DNA from: Duganella sp. BJB476
Lineage (GTDB): Bacteria > Pseudomonadota > Gammaproteobacteria > Burkholderiales > Burkholderiaceae_D
Assembly: GCF_003416895.1 (NCBI RefSeq)
Contig: NZ_QVIO01000002.1
Location: 682,001 to 746,000, forward strand
Direction: 5' to 3'
DNA length: 64,000 nucleotides
Every line of letters starts with the position of its first letter. Within the stretch, counting starts at the first letter, position 1. Positions 8,113 to 17,475 of this stretch are shown here, piece after piece. The position numbers and the translations under genes are program-made. Below the pieces are notes generated by a model. It did no database searches, had not been told where the DNA came from, and saw nothing but the letters and a program-made list of their open reading frames with translations.

Positions 8113-9108
8113 ATGCCCACGTCATTGAATAAAAGTGAGAATGTCACTATTTCTCCCGCTGATATATCTTGGGGCGGCGATTTAAATGCGATATATGAAA
8201 TACTGCGCAGCCGTTTTAGTGATTTCAATGAAAACGGATTTTATGCCCACCCGGAGGAAGTGGCCCTGCGCGCCGAGCTGGGCGAGGTCGGCGCGCTGCG
8301 CCGGCTGACGCGCCAGCTGCGCGGCCTGGGCACCAACGGCGTGGCGCTGACCGGTCTCGGCCTGCACGGCCTGAGCGAAGAGCGCCGCAACGCCGCCCTG
8401 TACGCGATCACGCTGATGCTGGGCTACCCCACCTCCACCGACCAGCGCACCGGCCGCGTGGCCTGGGACGTCAAGTCGCGGCCGCAGGCGCACAGCGACG
8501 CCCGCTTCACCACCTTTTCCGAGCGCGTCGGCAGCGCCGACATGCACACCGACTCCTCGTTCTATCCGATGCCGGAAGAGCAGTTCATCCTGTACGTGGT
8601 GCAGGCCGCCGATTGCGAGGGCGGCCATTCGCTGCTGATCGACGGCGAGGACATTTACCAGACCTTGCAGCAAACCGCGGCCGGCCGCGCGGCCTACGAA
8701 CTGCTGAGCAGCGCGCCTGTACCGTTCCGCGTGCCGGCCGTGTACGCCGCCGGCGAGACTTCCATCGAACACCATGTGGCGCCGGTGTTCGGCCCGCCGC
8801 GCCGCGACGGCGACCGCTTCACGCTGCGCTGGCGCTACGACGCCATCCAAAAAGGCCTGGCCGCGCGGCCCGACCTGAGCACGCCGGCGCTGGTTGAGGC
8901 GCTGGCGCTGATGAACGAGGTGGCCGAGCACAGCGCGCCGCGCTTCAAGCAACAGTTGGCCACCGACACCCTGCTGTGGGCCGACAACCATCGCATGCTG
9001 CACGGCCGCACCACCTACGTGGACGAACGCCGCCACCTGATCCGCATCCGCATGTCCGACGTGCCGAACGCCGAGCGCATCGGGCCATCCGGCGTGGTGC
9101 GCGATTGA
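8113..9108 (+). CDS. TauD/TfdA-like Fe(II)/2-oxoglutarate dioxygenase
   Basis: The 331-residue enzyme belongs to the clavaminate-synthase/TauD fold. The metal triad is visible: 'MHTDSSF' gives H-x-D, and the distal His is in 'MLHGRTTYVD', followed by the 2-oxoglutarate-binding Arg near 'HLIRIRM'. It should hydroxylate or desaturate a small substrate while turning 2-oxoglutarate into succinate. The start has AAGGA 8 nt upstream. Five bases after its stop begins an MFS exporter, so the two probably make or modify, and then export, one compound. The first 60 codons are AT-richer than the rest of the gene. The substrate is unknown. Confidence 0.85.
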   Translation: MPTSLNKSENVTISPADISWGGDLNAIYEILRSRFSDFNENGFYAHPEEVALRAELGEVGALRRLTRQLRGLGTNGVALTGLGLHGLSEERRNAALYAITLMLGYPTSTDQRTGRVAWDVKSRPQAHSDARFTTFSERVGSADMHTDSSFYPMPEEQFILYVVQAADCEGGHSLLIDGEDIYQTLQQTAAGRAAYELLSSAPVPFRVPAVYAAGETSIEHHVAPVFGPPRRDGDRFTLRWRYDAIQKGLAARPDLSTPALVEALALMNEVAEHSAPRFKQQLATDTLLWADNHRMLHGRTTYVDERRHLIRIRMSDVPNAERIGPSGVVRD

Positions 9109-9113
9109 GCGCG

Positions 9114-10478
9114 ATGGGCGGCTGCGCCACGGCAGAGACCGGCCTGCCGCCGGCCGAACGCCTGTGGGCCATGCTGTCGCTGATGACCGGCGTGGCGCTG
9201 GCTTCGCTGGACACGGCGATCGCCAACACCGCCTTGCCGGCCATGGCGCAGCAGTTGCAGGCGACGCCGGCGGCGTCGGTGTGGATCGTCAACGCCTACC
9301 AGCTGGCGATGGTGGCGACGCTGCTGCCGTTCGCCGCGCTGGGCGAGATCGCCGGCTACCGCCGCGTCGCGCTCGGCGGGCTGGTGGTGTTCACGACGGC
9401 CTCGCTGGCGTGCGCGCTGGCCTGGTCGCTGCCTTCGCTGGTGGCGGCGCGGCTGCTGCAAGGCGTGGGCGCCAGCGCCATGATGGCGGTCAGCACCGCG
9501 CTGATCCGCGCCATCTACCCGCCCGAGCGCCAGGGCCAGGGCTTCGGCACCAACGCGCTGGTGGTGGCGGTGGCGTTCGCGGTGGGGCCGACGGTGGCCT
9601 CGCTGATCCTGTCGCTGTCGTCCTGGCCGTGGCTGTTCGCGATCAATGTGCCGCTGGGCGTGCTGGCACTGAGCGCCGCCTGGCAGGCGCTGCCGCAAAC
9701 GCCGCGTGCGGCGCATCAGGTCGACCTGCTGGCGGCGCTGTACAACGTCGGCGCCTTCGGCCTGCTGATCCTGGCGCTGGGCGACGCCGCCCACGGCGCC
9801 GCGCCGCAACGGCTGCCGGCCGAGATCGCCGGCGCCGCGCTCTGCTGGGTGCTGCTGCTGCGTCGTCAGCGCGGCCATGCGGCGCCGCTGCTGCCGGTGG
9901 ATTTGTTCCGCAATCCGATGTTCGCGCTGTCGGCGCTGACGGCGTTCTGTACTTTCGCGGTGCAGGGATTGGCCTTCGTGTCGCTGCCGTTTTTCTTCGA
10001 GCACACGCTGGGCCGCTCGCCGATCGACACCGGTTTCCTGATGACGCCGTGGCCGGCGCTGGTGGCTGTGATGGGGCCGGTGGCAGGCCGGCTGAGCGAC
10101 CGCTACAACGCCGGCACGCTGGGCGGCATCGGCCTGGTGCTGCTGAGCGCCGGTGTGCTGCTGTTGAGCGGGATGGCGGCCGACGCTTCGGTGTTCGACA
10201 TCGGCTGGCGCATGGCGCTGTGCGGGGTCGGCTTCGGTTTCTTCCAGGCGCCGAACATGAAGGCCATCATGGGCAGCGCGCCGCGCGCGCGCTCAGGCAG
10301 CGCCAGCGGCATTGTCGCCACGGCCCGCCTCAGCGGCCAGGCCACCGGCGCGGCGCTGGTGGCGTATTGCTTCACGCTGTCGGATACGCGCGGCACGGTG
10401 TACGCGCTGCTGGTGGCGGGCGGCTTCGCCGCGCTGGGGGCGGCGGTGAGTTTCTCGCGCCGGCTGCTGAGGAATTAG
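9114..10478 (+). CDS. MFS transporter, DHA2 (EmrB/QacA) drug-efflux type
   Basis: The 454-residue protein starts at the ATG at 9114, five bases after the dioxygenase stop; a longer upstream frame would overlap that gene. It has many hydrophobic segments, consistent with 14 TM helices. Features include the motif-C-like 'LDTAIANTALPAMA' in TM1, 'RLLQGVGASAMM' near TM4-5, and a central loop before TM7. These are hallmarks of proton-driven DHA2 exporters. Tight linkage points to export of the dioxygenase product or a related toxic compound. Its last four bases overlap the stop of the convergent AraC gene. Confidence 0.88.
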   Translation: MGGCATAETGLPPAERLWAMLSLMTGVALASLDTAIANTALPAMAQQLQATPAASVWIVNAYQLAMVATLLPFAALGEIAGYRRVALGGLVVFTTASLACALAWSLPSLVAARLLQGVGASAMMAVSTALIRAIYPPERQGQGFGTNALVVAVAFAVGPTVASLILSLSSWPWLFAINVPLGVLALSAAWQALPQTPRAAHQVDLLAALYNVGAFGLLILALGDAAHGAAPQRLPAEIAGAALCWVLLLRRQRGHAAPLLPVDLFRNPMFALSALTAFCTFAVQGLAFVSLPFFFEHTLGRSPIDTGFLMTPWPALVAVMGPVAGRLSDRYNAGTLGGIGLVLLSAGVLLLSGMAADASVFDIGWRMALCGVGFGFFQAPNMKAIMGSAPRARSGSASGIVATARLSGQATGAALVAYCFTLSDTRGTVYALLVAGGFAALGAAVSFSRRLLRN

Positions 10479-11374
10479 TTTCCGCGCTGCTGGCGGAACC
10501 GGGCCGGCGGCGTGCCGAAATGGCGGCTGAAAGTGCGCGACAGATGGCTGGCGTCGTGGAAGCCGCAGGCTTCGGCGATGTCGGCCATCGCCCGGCCGCC
10601 GGCCAGCAGCATGGTGCGCGCCTGCTCCAGCCGCATCTTCATCAGGTAGCGGTGCGGCGGCAGGCCCAGCGCCAGGTGGAACTCACGCGAGAAATGCGCC
10701 TCGCTCATGCCGCACAGCGCCGCCAGGTCGCGGTTGCTGACGCCGGTGGCCAGGTTGCCGCCCATGTGGGTCAGCACGCGCCGCAGGCGTCCGCCGCCCA
10801 GGGTGCTCGATTGCGGCGCCGTGGCGGGCCGGCTGTAGTGCTCCAGCAGATAGCTCAGAAGCGCCACCATCAGGCCGTCGCAGTACTGCGATTGCAGCGG
10901 GCCGGCCATGGCGTCGCCGTTGAGCATGCGGCGCACCAGCTCCATCACATGACGGTCCGAGGTGAATTGCTGGGCGCCCAGGCTCAGCGGAGTTTCGCGC
11001 TGCGCGTTCAGGTTGTCGATCAGCGCGGCCGGCACGAACAGGTTGACGATGTCGCAGCTGCTCAAACGGCTCCACTGGCTGGAGCCGCTGGGCGGACAGA
11101 TGCGGAAACGCTCGGCCGCAATCACCCCGCCCCACACCGGCTGGCCGTGCAGCCAGATGCGGGCGTCGACCGGCTCCAGCATGATGGCGATGCGGTAATC
11201 GTTGGGGTGCGAGCTGATGGTCTGGATCATCGCGTCCGGCTGGTTGCTGCTCCAGCGCACGATCGAAGCCTTGGAGCTGGGCAAGGGGCCGATGCAGGTG
11301 TGCAGCGGCGTGTGCACGCCGCTGCGCAGGAACCAGTCTTTCAACACTTCGGTATTGTCTATCGCGGTACCCAT
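10475..11374 (-). CDS. AraC-family transcriptional regulator
   Basis: The 299-residue protein has an N-terminal sensor-like domain (about 1-185) of unrecognised subtype. The C-terminal domain carries two helix-turn-helix units ('NRDLAALCGMSEAHFSREF' and 'MADIAEACGFHDASHLSRTF'), the AraC/XylS signature. It is convergent with the dioxygenase/MFS pair and shares four bases with the MFS stop, so it is a plausible regulator of that pair. The inducer is unknown. Confidence 0.9.
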   Translation of the reverse strand: MGTAIDNTEVLKDWFLRSGVHTPLHTCIGPLPSSKASIVRWSSNQPDAMIQTISSHPNDYRIAIMLEPVDARIWLHGQPVWGGVIAAERFRICPPSGSSQWSRLSSCDIVNLFVPAALIDNLNAQRETPLSLGAQQFTSDRHVMELVRRMLNGDAMAGPLQSQYCDGLMVALLSYLLEHYSRPATAPQSSTLGGGRLRRVLTHMGGNLATGVSNRDLAALCGMSEAHFSREFHLALGLPPHRYLMKMRLEQARTMLLAGGRAMADIAEACGFHDASHLSRTFSRHFGTPPARFRQQRGN

Positions 11375-11437
11375 GGGCTCGTCTCGGCATATGGCGGAGC
11401 GTCGATTATCGGGGGCGCCAGTCTTGATGTCAAATCA

Positions 11438-12214
11438 TCAATTGACAGGATTGTGCATCCAGGCCGACATCCGGTCGACCACTTCTTGCTCCTGGCCAAT
11501 GTAGGCATGGTAGTGGTAGCTCTCGCAAGGGTCGCCGGTGGGGTTGGTGCCGCCGGTGATCATCATCAGCTTTTTGAGCGGGGCGTTTTTCAGTCCCTTC
11601 ATGATCCAGTCCACTTCGTAGGGACGGCAGATCGCGCAGGCGTCGCTGGCGTGGTGCACCACCAGCACCGGCAATTTCAGCGCGGCCAGGTTTTGCGTCG
11701 GCACTGCGCCCTCCTTCTTGAAGGCGGTCACGCTGGAGGTCAGCACCAGGCCGGCGATGCCGGGATCGTCCACGCTGGCGATGGCGACGTAGGCGGCCGA
11801 CACCGTGCCGCGGCTGGTGCCGACCAGCCACACCGGCGCCGGGCTTTTGCCGCGCACGAAGTCCAGCGCGGCGCGCACGTCGGCCAGGTGCTTGGGATTG
11901 ACGCGGTCGCCGTAGTCGAGCGCGGGGGTGTCGCTGGCCAGGCCGAAGATGGCGACGTTGAACCCATCGGCCAGAAACAGCGCCACGCTGCGGGCCAGGA
12001 AGTTGTGGCTGGTGGGCTTGCCGTCGACCACCTTGCCGTAACCGCCGTTGCCGCCGGTGAACAGGAACACCGTGGCCTTGGCGCCCTCCTGCGCTTCCCA
12101 GTAGACGCTGGTCTCCACGCCGGGGCGGGTGGGAATGCGGAAAGTCTGGCCTTCGGCCAAGGCGCCGCCGCACACCGCGAGCAACAACGTTATCCACCAA
12201 CGAAATCGAATCAT
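11438..12214 (-). CDS. Secreted alpha/beta hydrolase
   Basis: The 258-residue protein has an N-terminal signal peptide (about 1-21, 'CGGALAEG'), so it is likely periplasmic. The nucleophile elbow 'GTSRG' (Ser134) and a later 'HHASDAC' (Asp191) fit a Ser-Asp-His triad. The His is probably one of those in 'YHYHAY' (about 234-236). Cysteines near 193-196 and 230 could form disulfides in the periplasm. It probably cleaves an ester or amide; the substrate is not inferable. It stands alone between an AraC and a LysR gene. Confidence 0.8.
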   Translation of the reverse strand: MIRFRWWITLLLAVCGGALAEGQTFRIPTRPGVETSVYWEAQEGAKATVFLFTGGNGGYGKVVDGKPTSHNFLARSVALFLADGFNVAIFGLASDTPALDYGDRVNPKHLADVRAALDFVRGKSPAPVWLVGTSRGTVSAAYVAIASVDDPGIAGLVLTSSVTAFKKEGAVPTQNLAALKLPVLVVHHASDACAICRPYEVDWIMKGLKNAPLKKLMMITGGTNPTGDPCESYHYHAYIGQEQEVVDRMSAWMHNPVN

Positions 12215-12254
12215 TACCCGCTCCTCAGCTCAATGTTGATTAACCCGTCCGCCA

Positions 12255-13163
12255 TCACGGTATCACGCCAAAGCGCTCCACCACGAAATCGACAAAGCTG
12301 CGCAGCTTGAGCGACATACGGCGGTCACGCAAATAGATCAGGTTCAGCGGGCGCACCGGCGCCGCGTACGCCGGCAACACGCGTACCAGCTGGCCGCCCT
12401 CCATGTCGCGGGCCACCATGATTTCCGGCAGCATGACGATGCCCATGCCGGCCAGCGCCGCCTGCCGCAAGGCTTGCGCGCTGTCGATCTGCACCCGCCC
12501 CGAGATCGGCACGCTCAGCTCCCCTTCCGGACCGGTCATGCGCCAGGCTGCCTGCGCCGAGCGCCATTCGGATCGCGCGGAATAGGTGTACGGCAGGCAG
12601 TCGTGCGCAGCCAGATCCGGTGGATGCAGCGGCACGCCGCGCGCCGCCAGATAAGCCGGCGAGGCGCAGATCGCCAGGCGGTACGGCGCCAGCGGACGCG
12701 CGACCAGGTCGGGACCGTGCGGCGTGCCCAGGCGGATCGCCGCTTCGTAGCCGTCCTCCGCCAAATCGACCACGGCATCCGTGATGGCCAGGTCGAGATG
12801 TACTTGCGGATAACGCCGCGTGTACTCGGCCAGCGCCGGCACCAGGCATTCCGTGCCGAACGTCGCCGAGGCGGTGATGCGCAGCCGTCCGCGCGGGCTG
12901 GCCTGGGTTTCCGCCGCCAGCGCGTCGGCATCCTCGACCAGGCCCAGGATCTCCATGCAGCGGTCGTAATAGGCTTTGCCGAACTCGGTCACATTTTGCC
13001 GCCGCGTGGTGCGGTTGATGAGGCGCGTGCCGAGCCGCTCTTCCAGCGCTTGCAAATGATTGCCCACCATCGTGGGCGACAGTCCACACTCGGCGGCCGC
13101 CGCCGTGAGGCTGCCGGTATCGACGACGCGAACGAAAAGAGTCATTGCCTTGACGATATCCAT
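12255..13163 (-). CDS. LysR-family transcriptional regulator
   Basis: The protein of about 302 residues starts at the ATG at 13163; a TTG six bases earlier is also open. The N-terminal winged HTH (1-60, 'GSLTAAAAECGLSPTMVGNHLQALE') and the PBP2-like effector domain (about 90-295) are both clear. It is divergent from an MFS transporter gene starting at 13266. The 100-bp space between them is AT-rich and would be its operator region; control of the transporter is the likely job. The effector is unknown. Confidence 0.93.
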   Translation of the reverse strand: MDIVKAMTLFVRVVDTGSLTAAAAECGLSPTMVGNHLQALEERLGTRLINRTTRRQNVTEFGKAYYDRCMEILGLVEDADALAAETQASPRGRLRITASATFGTECLVPALAEYTRRYPQVHLDLAITDAVVDLAEDGYEAAIRLGTPHGPDLVARPLAPYRLAICASPAYLAARGVPLHPPDLAAHDCLPYTYSARSEWRSAQAAWRMTGPEGELSVPISGRVQIDSAQALRQAALAGMGIVMLPEIMVARDMEGGQLVRVLPAYAAPVRPLNLIYLRDRRMSLKLRSFVDFVVERFGVIP

Positions 13164-13265
13164 TGCCAAATTTTTCTAGGTAGTCACCAAACAAAATGGC
13201 AGTTTATATAATTTTTATAGTCAATACAATGAGGCCATCGCAATCACTCCCATGGACCCGCTCGT

Positions 13266-14627
13266 ATGCTCTCCACCACCTCCGCCAAGCTGACCCTGCT
13301 GGCCGCCAGCCTGGGCTTTGCCCTGGTCATCCTCGACGTCACCGTCGTGAACGTCGCCCTGGAAAGCATCCAGGCGGCGCTCGGCACCAGCGTCACCGGA
13401 TTGCAATGGATTGTTAATGCGTACACCCTGGTGTTCGCCAGCCTGCTGCTGACGGCCGGCGCGCTAGGCGACCGCTACGGCGCCAAACACATCTTCGTCA
13501 CCGGCTGCGCGCTGTTCACGGCGGCCTCGGTCGCTTGCGGCATGGCGGGCGGCATGGGCACGCTCATCGCCGGCCGCATGGCCCAGGGCTTGGGCGCGGC
13601 GCTGTGCGTACCGACCTCGCTGGCCCTGCTCACCGCCAGTTTTCCGGACGCCGCCGCCCGCGCGCGCGCCGTCAGCGTCTGGGCCGGCGTGGGCGGGCTG
13701 GCGCTGGCGGCGGGACCGGTGGTCGGCGGCGTCATCGTCGATCGCTGCGGCTGGCCCGGCATCTTCCTGCTCAATCTGCCGCTGGGATTGGCGGCGATCT
13801 GGCTGATCCTGCGCCACGCGCCGGCCAGCGCGAAGACGCCGGAACGCGGCCTGGATCTCGCCGGGCAAGCGCTGGCGGTCTTGGCGCTGGGCGGCCTGAC
13901 CTTCAGCTTCGTCGAGAGCGGCGCGCTGGGCTGGACGCATCCATTGGTGTTGTCGGGCTTTGCCTGCATGCTGGTGGCGGGCGCACTGTTCCTGCTGGTC
14001 GAGGCCAAGGGCGCCGATCCCATGCTGCCGCTGGCCCTGTTCCGCGCGCCGGCGGTGAGCGCCACCTGCCTGGTCGGACTGCTGACCAACTTCGCCTACT
14101 ACGGACTGATGTTTGTGCTGAGCTTGTTCTTCCAGTCGGCCAAGGGCTATACGCCGTTGCAGGCGGGGCTGGCCTTCTTGCCGATGACGGCGCTGGTCAG
14201 CATCGCCAATCTGGTTTCCGGACGGCTGGCGGCGCGCTACGGTCCGCGGCTGCCGATGGTGGCCGGGCAAGCGCTGGCCGCCAGCGGCTATCTGGCGTTG
14301 AGCGGCATCGACGGCGGCACCGGCTACGGGCGCATCATGCTGCCGCTGCTGGCGGCCGGCGTCGGCGTGGCGCTGACCGTGCCGGCCATGACGGCGGCCG
14401 TGTTCGCGGGCGCGCAGCGGCAGCGCGCCGGCATCACCTCAGGCGTGCTGAACGCCGCGCGCCAGACCGGCGGCGTGATCGGCGTCGGCGTATTCGGATC
14501 GCTGGTGGCGGGCGGCGCGGCACAGCTGCTGGCCGGCATGCAGGTGGCGCTGATCCTGGCGGGCGTGGCGCTGGGCATCGGCGCGGTCGTCAGCTTTTCA
14601 GGCATACGCTTGCGGCCAGTTGCGTAA
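13266..14627 (+). CDS. MFS transporter, DHA2 (EmrB/QacA) type
   Basis: The 453-residue protein has a hydrophobic profile consistent with 14 TM helices. 'LDVTVVNVALESIQ' in TM1, 'WIVNAYTLVFASLLL' in TM2 and 'GDRYGAKHIF' in loop 2-3 are signatures of DHA2 multidrug exporters. It is divergent from a LysR regulator, a standard layout for an inducible efflux pump. The substrate is unknown. It is a paralogue of the MFS gene at 9114 with clearly different sequence. Confidence 0.9.
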   Translation: MLSTTSAKLTLLAASLGFALVILDVTVVNVALESIQAALGTSVTGLQWIVNAYTLVFASLLLTAGALGDRYGAKHIFVTGCALFTAASVACGMAGGMGTLIAGRMAQGLGAALCVPTSLALLTASFPDAAARARAVSVWAGVGGLALAAGPVVGGVIVDRCGWPGIFLLNLPLGLAAIWLILRHAPASAKTPERGLDLAGQALAVLALGGLTFSFVESGALGWTHPLVLSGFACMLVAGALFLLVEAKGADPMLPLALFRAPAVSATCLVGLLTNFAYYGLMFVLSLFFQSAKGYTPLQAGLAFLPMTALVSIANLVSGRLAARYGPRLPMVAGQALAASGYLALSGIDGGTGYGRIMLPLLAAGVGVALTVPAMTAAVFAGAQRQRAGITSGVLNAARQTGGVIGVGVFGSLVAGGAAQLLAGMQVALILAGVALGIGAVVSFSGIRLRPVA

Positions 14628-14673
14628 CTGAACGGCATTACGCCACCGCACAGGCGTTTTCAGCACTTTCCCG

Positions 14674-14689
14674 ATACGTGCGCACGTAT
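14674..14689. promoter_or_regulatory. 16-bp perfect palindrome upstream of acyl-CoA operon
   Basis: ATACGTGCGCACGTAT is perfectly self-complementary. It lies 47 bp after the MFS stop and 97 bp before the dehydrogenase start at 14786. A TACTAT hexamer around 14717 could be a -10 box downstream of it. The size and symmetry suit a dimeric repressor operator (TetR or GntR type). No such regulator is adjacent, so function is inferred. Confidence 0.45.
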
Positions 14690-14785
14690 ACGAAAGACGC
14701 GCACCGGCGCCGCCCCTACTATCGCCTCAAGCTGCCGCCGGAGATCCGGCCGCCATCTCCACTCCGCACACATGAGGAACGCACC

Positions 14786-15730
14786 ATGGTCAAGTCTATC
14801 CAACGGGTCGCCATCATCGGCACCGGCACCATCGGCGCCAGCTGGGCCGCACTGTTCCTGGCACGCGGCCTGGACGTCACCGCCACCGACATCGCGCCCG
14901 GCGCCGAAGCCCGCCTGCGCCAGTACATCGACCAGGCGTGGCCGGCGCTGGAGCGGATCGGCCTGGCCGAAGGCGCCGACCGCCAGCGCCTTCGCTTCAC
15001 GGCCAACCTGGCCGAGGCCGTCGCCAGCGCCGACCTGGTGCAGGAAAACGGCCCCGAGCGGATCGACTTCAAGACCGCGCTGTACGAACAGCTGGACCGC
15101 CTGCTGCCGGCCGAGGTGCTGATCGCGTCGAGCTCGTCCGGCCTGACGATGTCGGCGATCCAGGCCGGCTGCAAGCTGCACCCGGAACGCTGCGTGATCG
15201 GCCATCCGTTCAACCCGCCGCACCTGATTCCGCTGGTCGAGATCGTCGGCGGCGCGCGCACCTCGGAAGCGACCATCACCCGCGTGACCGCCTTCTACGA
15301 CGGTCTGGGCAAGCGCACCGTGCGGCTGCGCAAGGAAATGCCGGGCCACGTCGCCAACCGGCTGGCGGCGGCGCTGTTCCGCGAAATCGTCTACCTCGTT
15401 TCCGAAGGCGTGCTCGATGTCGCCGATGCCGACACCGCCGTCTGCTGGGGACCGGGCCTGCGCTGGGGCGTGATGGGACCGTCGCTGCTGTACCACCTCG
15501 GCGGCGGCGCCGGCGGCATCGAACACTTCTTCGACCAGTTCACTGGCCCGCTGACCGCCATGTGGCGCTCGCTCGGCGATCCCGTCATCACGCCCGAGGT
15601 GCGCCGCCTGATGATAGCAGGCGTGCACAAGGAAACCGACGGCCGCTCGCTGGAGGCGCTGGCCGCGCAGCGCGACGAAGCGCTGCTGAGCCTGCTGGCC
15701 GCGCGCGCCGGCGAATCAGCCCGCCCATGA
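14786..15730 (+). CDS. 3-hydroxyacyl-CoA dehydrogenase family, L-carnitine dehydrogenase-like
   Basis: The 314-residue enzyme starts at 14786 with GAGGA 8 nt upstream. The NAD-binding Rossmann motif GTGTIG is at 12-17. The catalytic His140/Glu152 pair lies in 'GHPFNPPHLIPLVE'. The C-terminal part 'GPGLRWGVMGPSLLYHLGGG' is characteristic of the short carnitine-dehydrogenase / lambda-crystallin branch rather than of beta-oxidation enzymes. It should oxidise a 3-hydroxy acid or its CoA ester with NAD+. It overlaps the enoyl-CoA hydratase frame at 15727 and heads a three-gene operon. True substrate (carnitine or another beta-hydroxy acid) is uncertain. Confidence 0.85.
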   Translation: MVKSIQRVAIIGTGTIGASWAALFLARGLDVTATDIAPGAEARLRQYIDQAWPALERIGLAEGADRQRLRFTANLAEAVASADLVQENGPERIDFKTALYEQLDRLLPAEVLIASSSSGLTMSAIQAGCKLHPERCVIGHPFNPPHLIPLVEIVGGARTSEATITRVTAFYDGLGKRTVRLRKEMPGHVANRLAAALFREIVYLVSEGVLDVADADTAVCWGPGLRWGVMGPSLLYHLGGGAGGIEHFFDQFTGPLTAMWRSLGDPVITPEVRRLMIAGVHKETDGRSLEALAAQRDEALLSLLAARAGESARP

Positions 15731-15744
15731 CAGGAGCCGCCCCC

Positions 15745-16527
15745 ATGCCGCACTACGACAACGTGCTCTACCGCACAGCCGGCAGCATCGCCTACATCAC
15801 GCTGAACCGGCCCACCGTGCTCAACGCGCTGAACCAGGCCACGCTGGCCGACCTGCTGGCCGCCTTCGACGCGGCCGCCGCCGACGCCGCCGTGCGCGGC
15901 GTGATCCTCAGCGGCGAAGGCAAGGCCTTCGCCGCCGGCGCCGACATCGGCGAGCTGGCCGCGATCGGCGCCGTCGAGGCCCAGCGTTTCACCCGCTACG
16001 GCCAGCACGTGTTCGACCGCATCGAACGCCTCGGCAAGCCGGTGATCGCCGCCGTCAACGGCTACGCCTTCGGCGGCGGCTGCGAGCTGGCCATGGCCTG
16101 CACGCTGCGCATCGCCTCCGAGCGGGCCGCGTTCGGCCAGCCCGAGGTCAAGCTGGGCGTGCTGCCCGGCTTCGGCGGCACCCAGCGCCTGCCGCGCCTG
16201 GTCGGCGCCGGACGCGCGCTGCAACTGATCCTGAGCGCCGCCACCATCGACGCCGAAGAAGCGCGCCGCATCGGCCTGGTCAACGAAGTCGTCCCGGCGG
16301 ACGGGCTGATCGCGCGCGCCGAAACCATCCTGGCGCAAATCACCGCCAACGCCCCGCTGGCGGTGCGGCTGGCCACCGAGGCCGTGCTGCGCGGCCTGGA
16401 CACCACGCTGGCGGACGGCCTCGCGCTCGAGGGCGCGCTGTTCGCCGTGTGCGCCGCCTCCGACGACAAGCGCGAAGGCACGCAGGCCTTCCTCGCCAAG
16501 CGCGCGCCCCGCTACGCCGGCCGCTGA
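15745..16527 (+). CDS. Enoyl-CoA hydratase/isomerase (crotonase family)
   Basis: The 260-residue protein is placed at the ATG at 15745 because AGGAG lies 8 nt upstream and the length then matches the family. An in-frame ATG at 15727 overlaps the previous stop. Oxyanion-hole segments 'AFAAGADIGEL' and 'GYAFGGGCELAMAC' are present. Both catalytic glutamates are kept ('GGCELA' and 'GQPEVKLG'), so it is a true hydratase candidate adding water across a 2-enoyl-CoA. It would feed its 3-hydroxy product to the dehydrogenase upstream. Confidence 0.9.
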   Translation: MPHYDNVLYRTAGSIAYITLNRPTVLNALNQATLADLLAAFDAAAADAAVRGVILSGEGKAFAAGADIGELAAIGAVEAQRFTRYGQHVFDRIERLGKPVIAAVNGYAFGGGCELAMACTLRIASERAAFGQPEVKLGVLPGFGGTQRLPRLVGAGRALQLILSAATIDAEEARRIGLVNEVVPADGLIARAETILAQITANAPLAVRLATEAVLRGLDTTLADGLALEGALFAVCAASDDKREGTQAFLAKRAPRYAGR

Positions 16528-16566
16528 CCGCCGCCATCCACGTCTCCCCATCCCGAGGATCTCACC

Positions 16567-17475
16567 ATGCATGACGCTTCCCCCTCCCCCGCCGACGGCC
16601 TGCTGTACGTGCTCGACCTCAGCGGCGGCCGCATCCTGTCGGTCCAGCCCGACGGCAGCGACCGCCGCACGCTGGCGCTGAACTGCCGCCTGCCCGACGG
16701 CATCGCGGTCGACGCCGAGGCCGGCCATCTCTACTGGACCGACATGGGCATCCCCAACCAGAACGACGGCGCCATCGAGCGCATCGACCTCGACGGCGGC
16801 AATCGCCGCACCATCGTTCCCTGCGGCGTCACCTTCACCCCCAAGCAGCTGCAGCTGGACCGGCGCAACCGCAAGCTCTACTGGTGCGACCGGGAAGGCA
16901 TGCGCGTCATGCGCTGCAACCTCGACGGCAGCGCCGTCGAAACGCTGGTCCAGACCGGCGAGGGAGCGTCCGACCGCGCCGACCTGGACCGCTGGTGCGT
17001 CGGCATCGCCGTCGACGCCGTGGGCGGCCACATCTACTGGAGCCAGAAAGGCACGGACGATGGCAACCGCGGCCGCATCTTCCGCGCCGGCATCGAACTG
17101 CCGGCGGGCGAATCGCCGGCGGCCCGCAGCGATATCGAACTGCTGTACGACCAGCTGCCGGAACCGATCGACATCGAACTCGACCTGCGCCGGCGCCAGC
17201 TGTACTGGACCGACCGCGGCGAGCCGCCGCGCGGCAACACGGTCAACCGCGCCGCGATGGATGCGCCGGCGCACGGCCCCCGCCCGGCTCCGGAAATCCT
17301 GTTCGGCCACTTGATGGAAGGCATAGGCATCGCGCTCGACCTCGACGGCGATCGCATGTTCATGACCGACCTCGGCGGTTCGGTCTACGCGGCCCGGCTC
17401 GACGGCTCGGAGCGCAAGACCTTGCTGTATGCACAGGGCAACCTGACCGGCATCGCCTACGTGGCGGCAGGATGA
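16567..17475 (+). CDS. YWTD-repeat beta-propeller protein
   Basis: The 302-residue protein has no signal peptide and starts after GAGG at good spacing. It carries repeated LDL-receptor class B units: 'LYWTDMG', 'LYWCDRE', 'IYWSQKG' and 'LYWTDRG', spaced about 45-60 residues, each followed by 'R-x-x-LDG'-like turns. The fold should be a propeller, as in SMP-30/gluconolactonase-like or YncE-like proteins. It is the last gene of the acyl-CoA operon, 39 bp after the hydratase. The enzymatic role is unknown; lactonase or ligand binding is possible. Confidence 0.8.
   Translation: MHDASPSPADGLLYVLDLSGGRILSVQPDGSDRRTLALNCRLPDGIAVDAEAGHLYWTDMGIPNQNDGAIERIDLDGGNRRTIVPCGVTFTPKQLQLDRRNRKLYWCDREGMRVMRCNLDGSAVETLVQTGEGASDRADLDRWCVGIAVDAVGGHIYWSQKGTDDGNRGRIFRAGIELPAGESPAARSDIELLYDQLPEPIDIELDLRRRQLYWTDRGEPPRGNTVNRAAMDAPAHGPRPAPEILFGHLMEGIGIALDLDGDRMFMTDLGGSVYAARLDGSERKTLLYAQGNLTGIAYVAAG

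Noticed and set aside
9164..12310. 1048-codon plus-strand open frame
   Set aside because: It runs through the MFS, AraC and hydrolase genes in the wrong frame or strand, with no recognisable motif.
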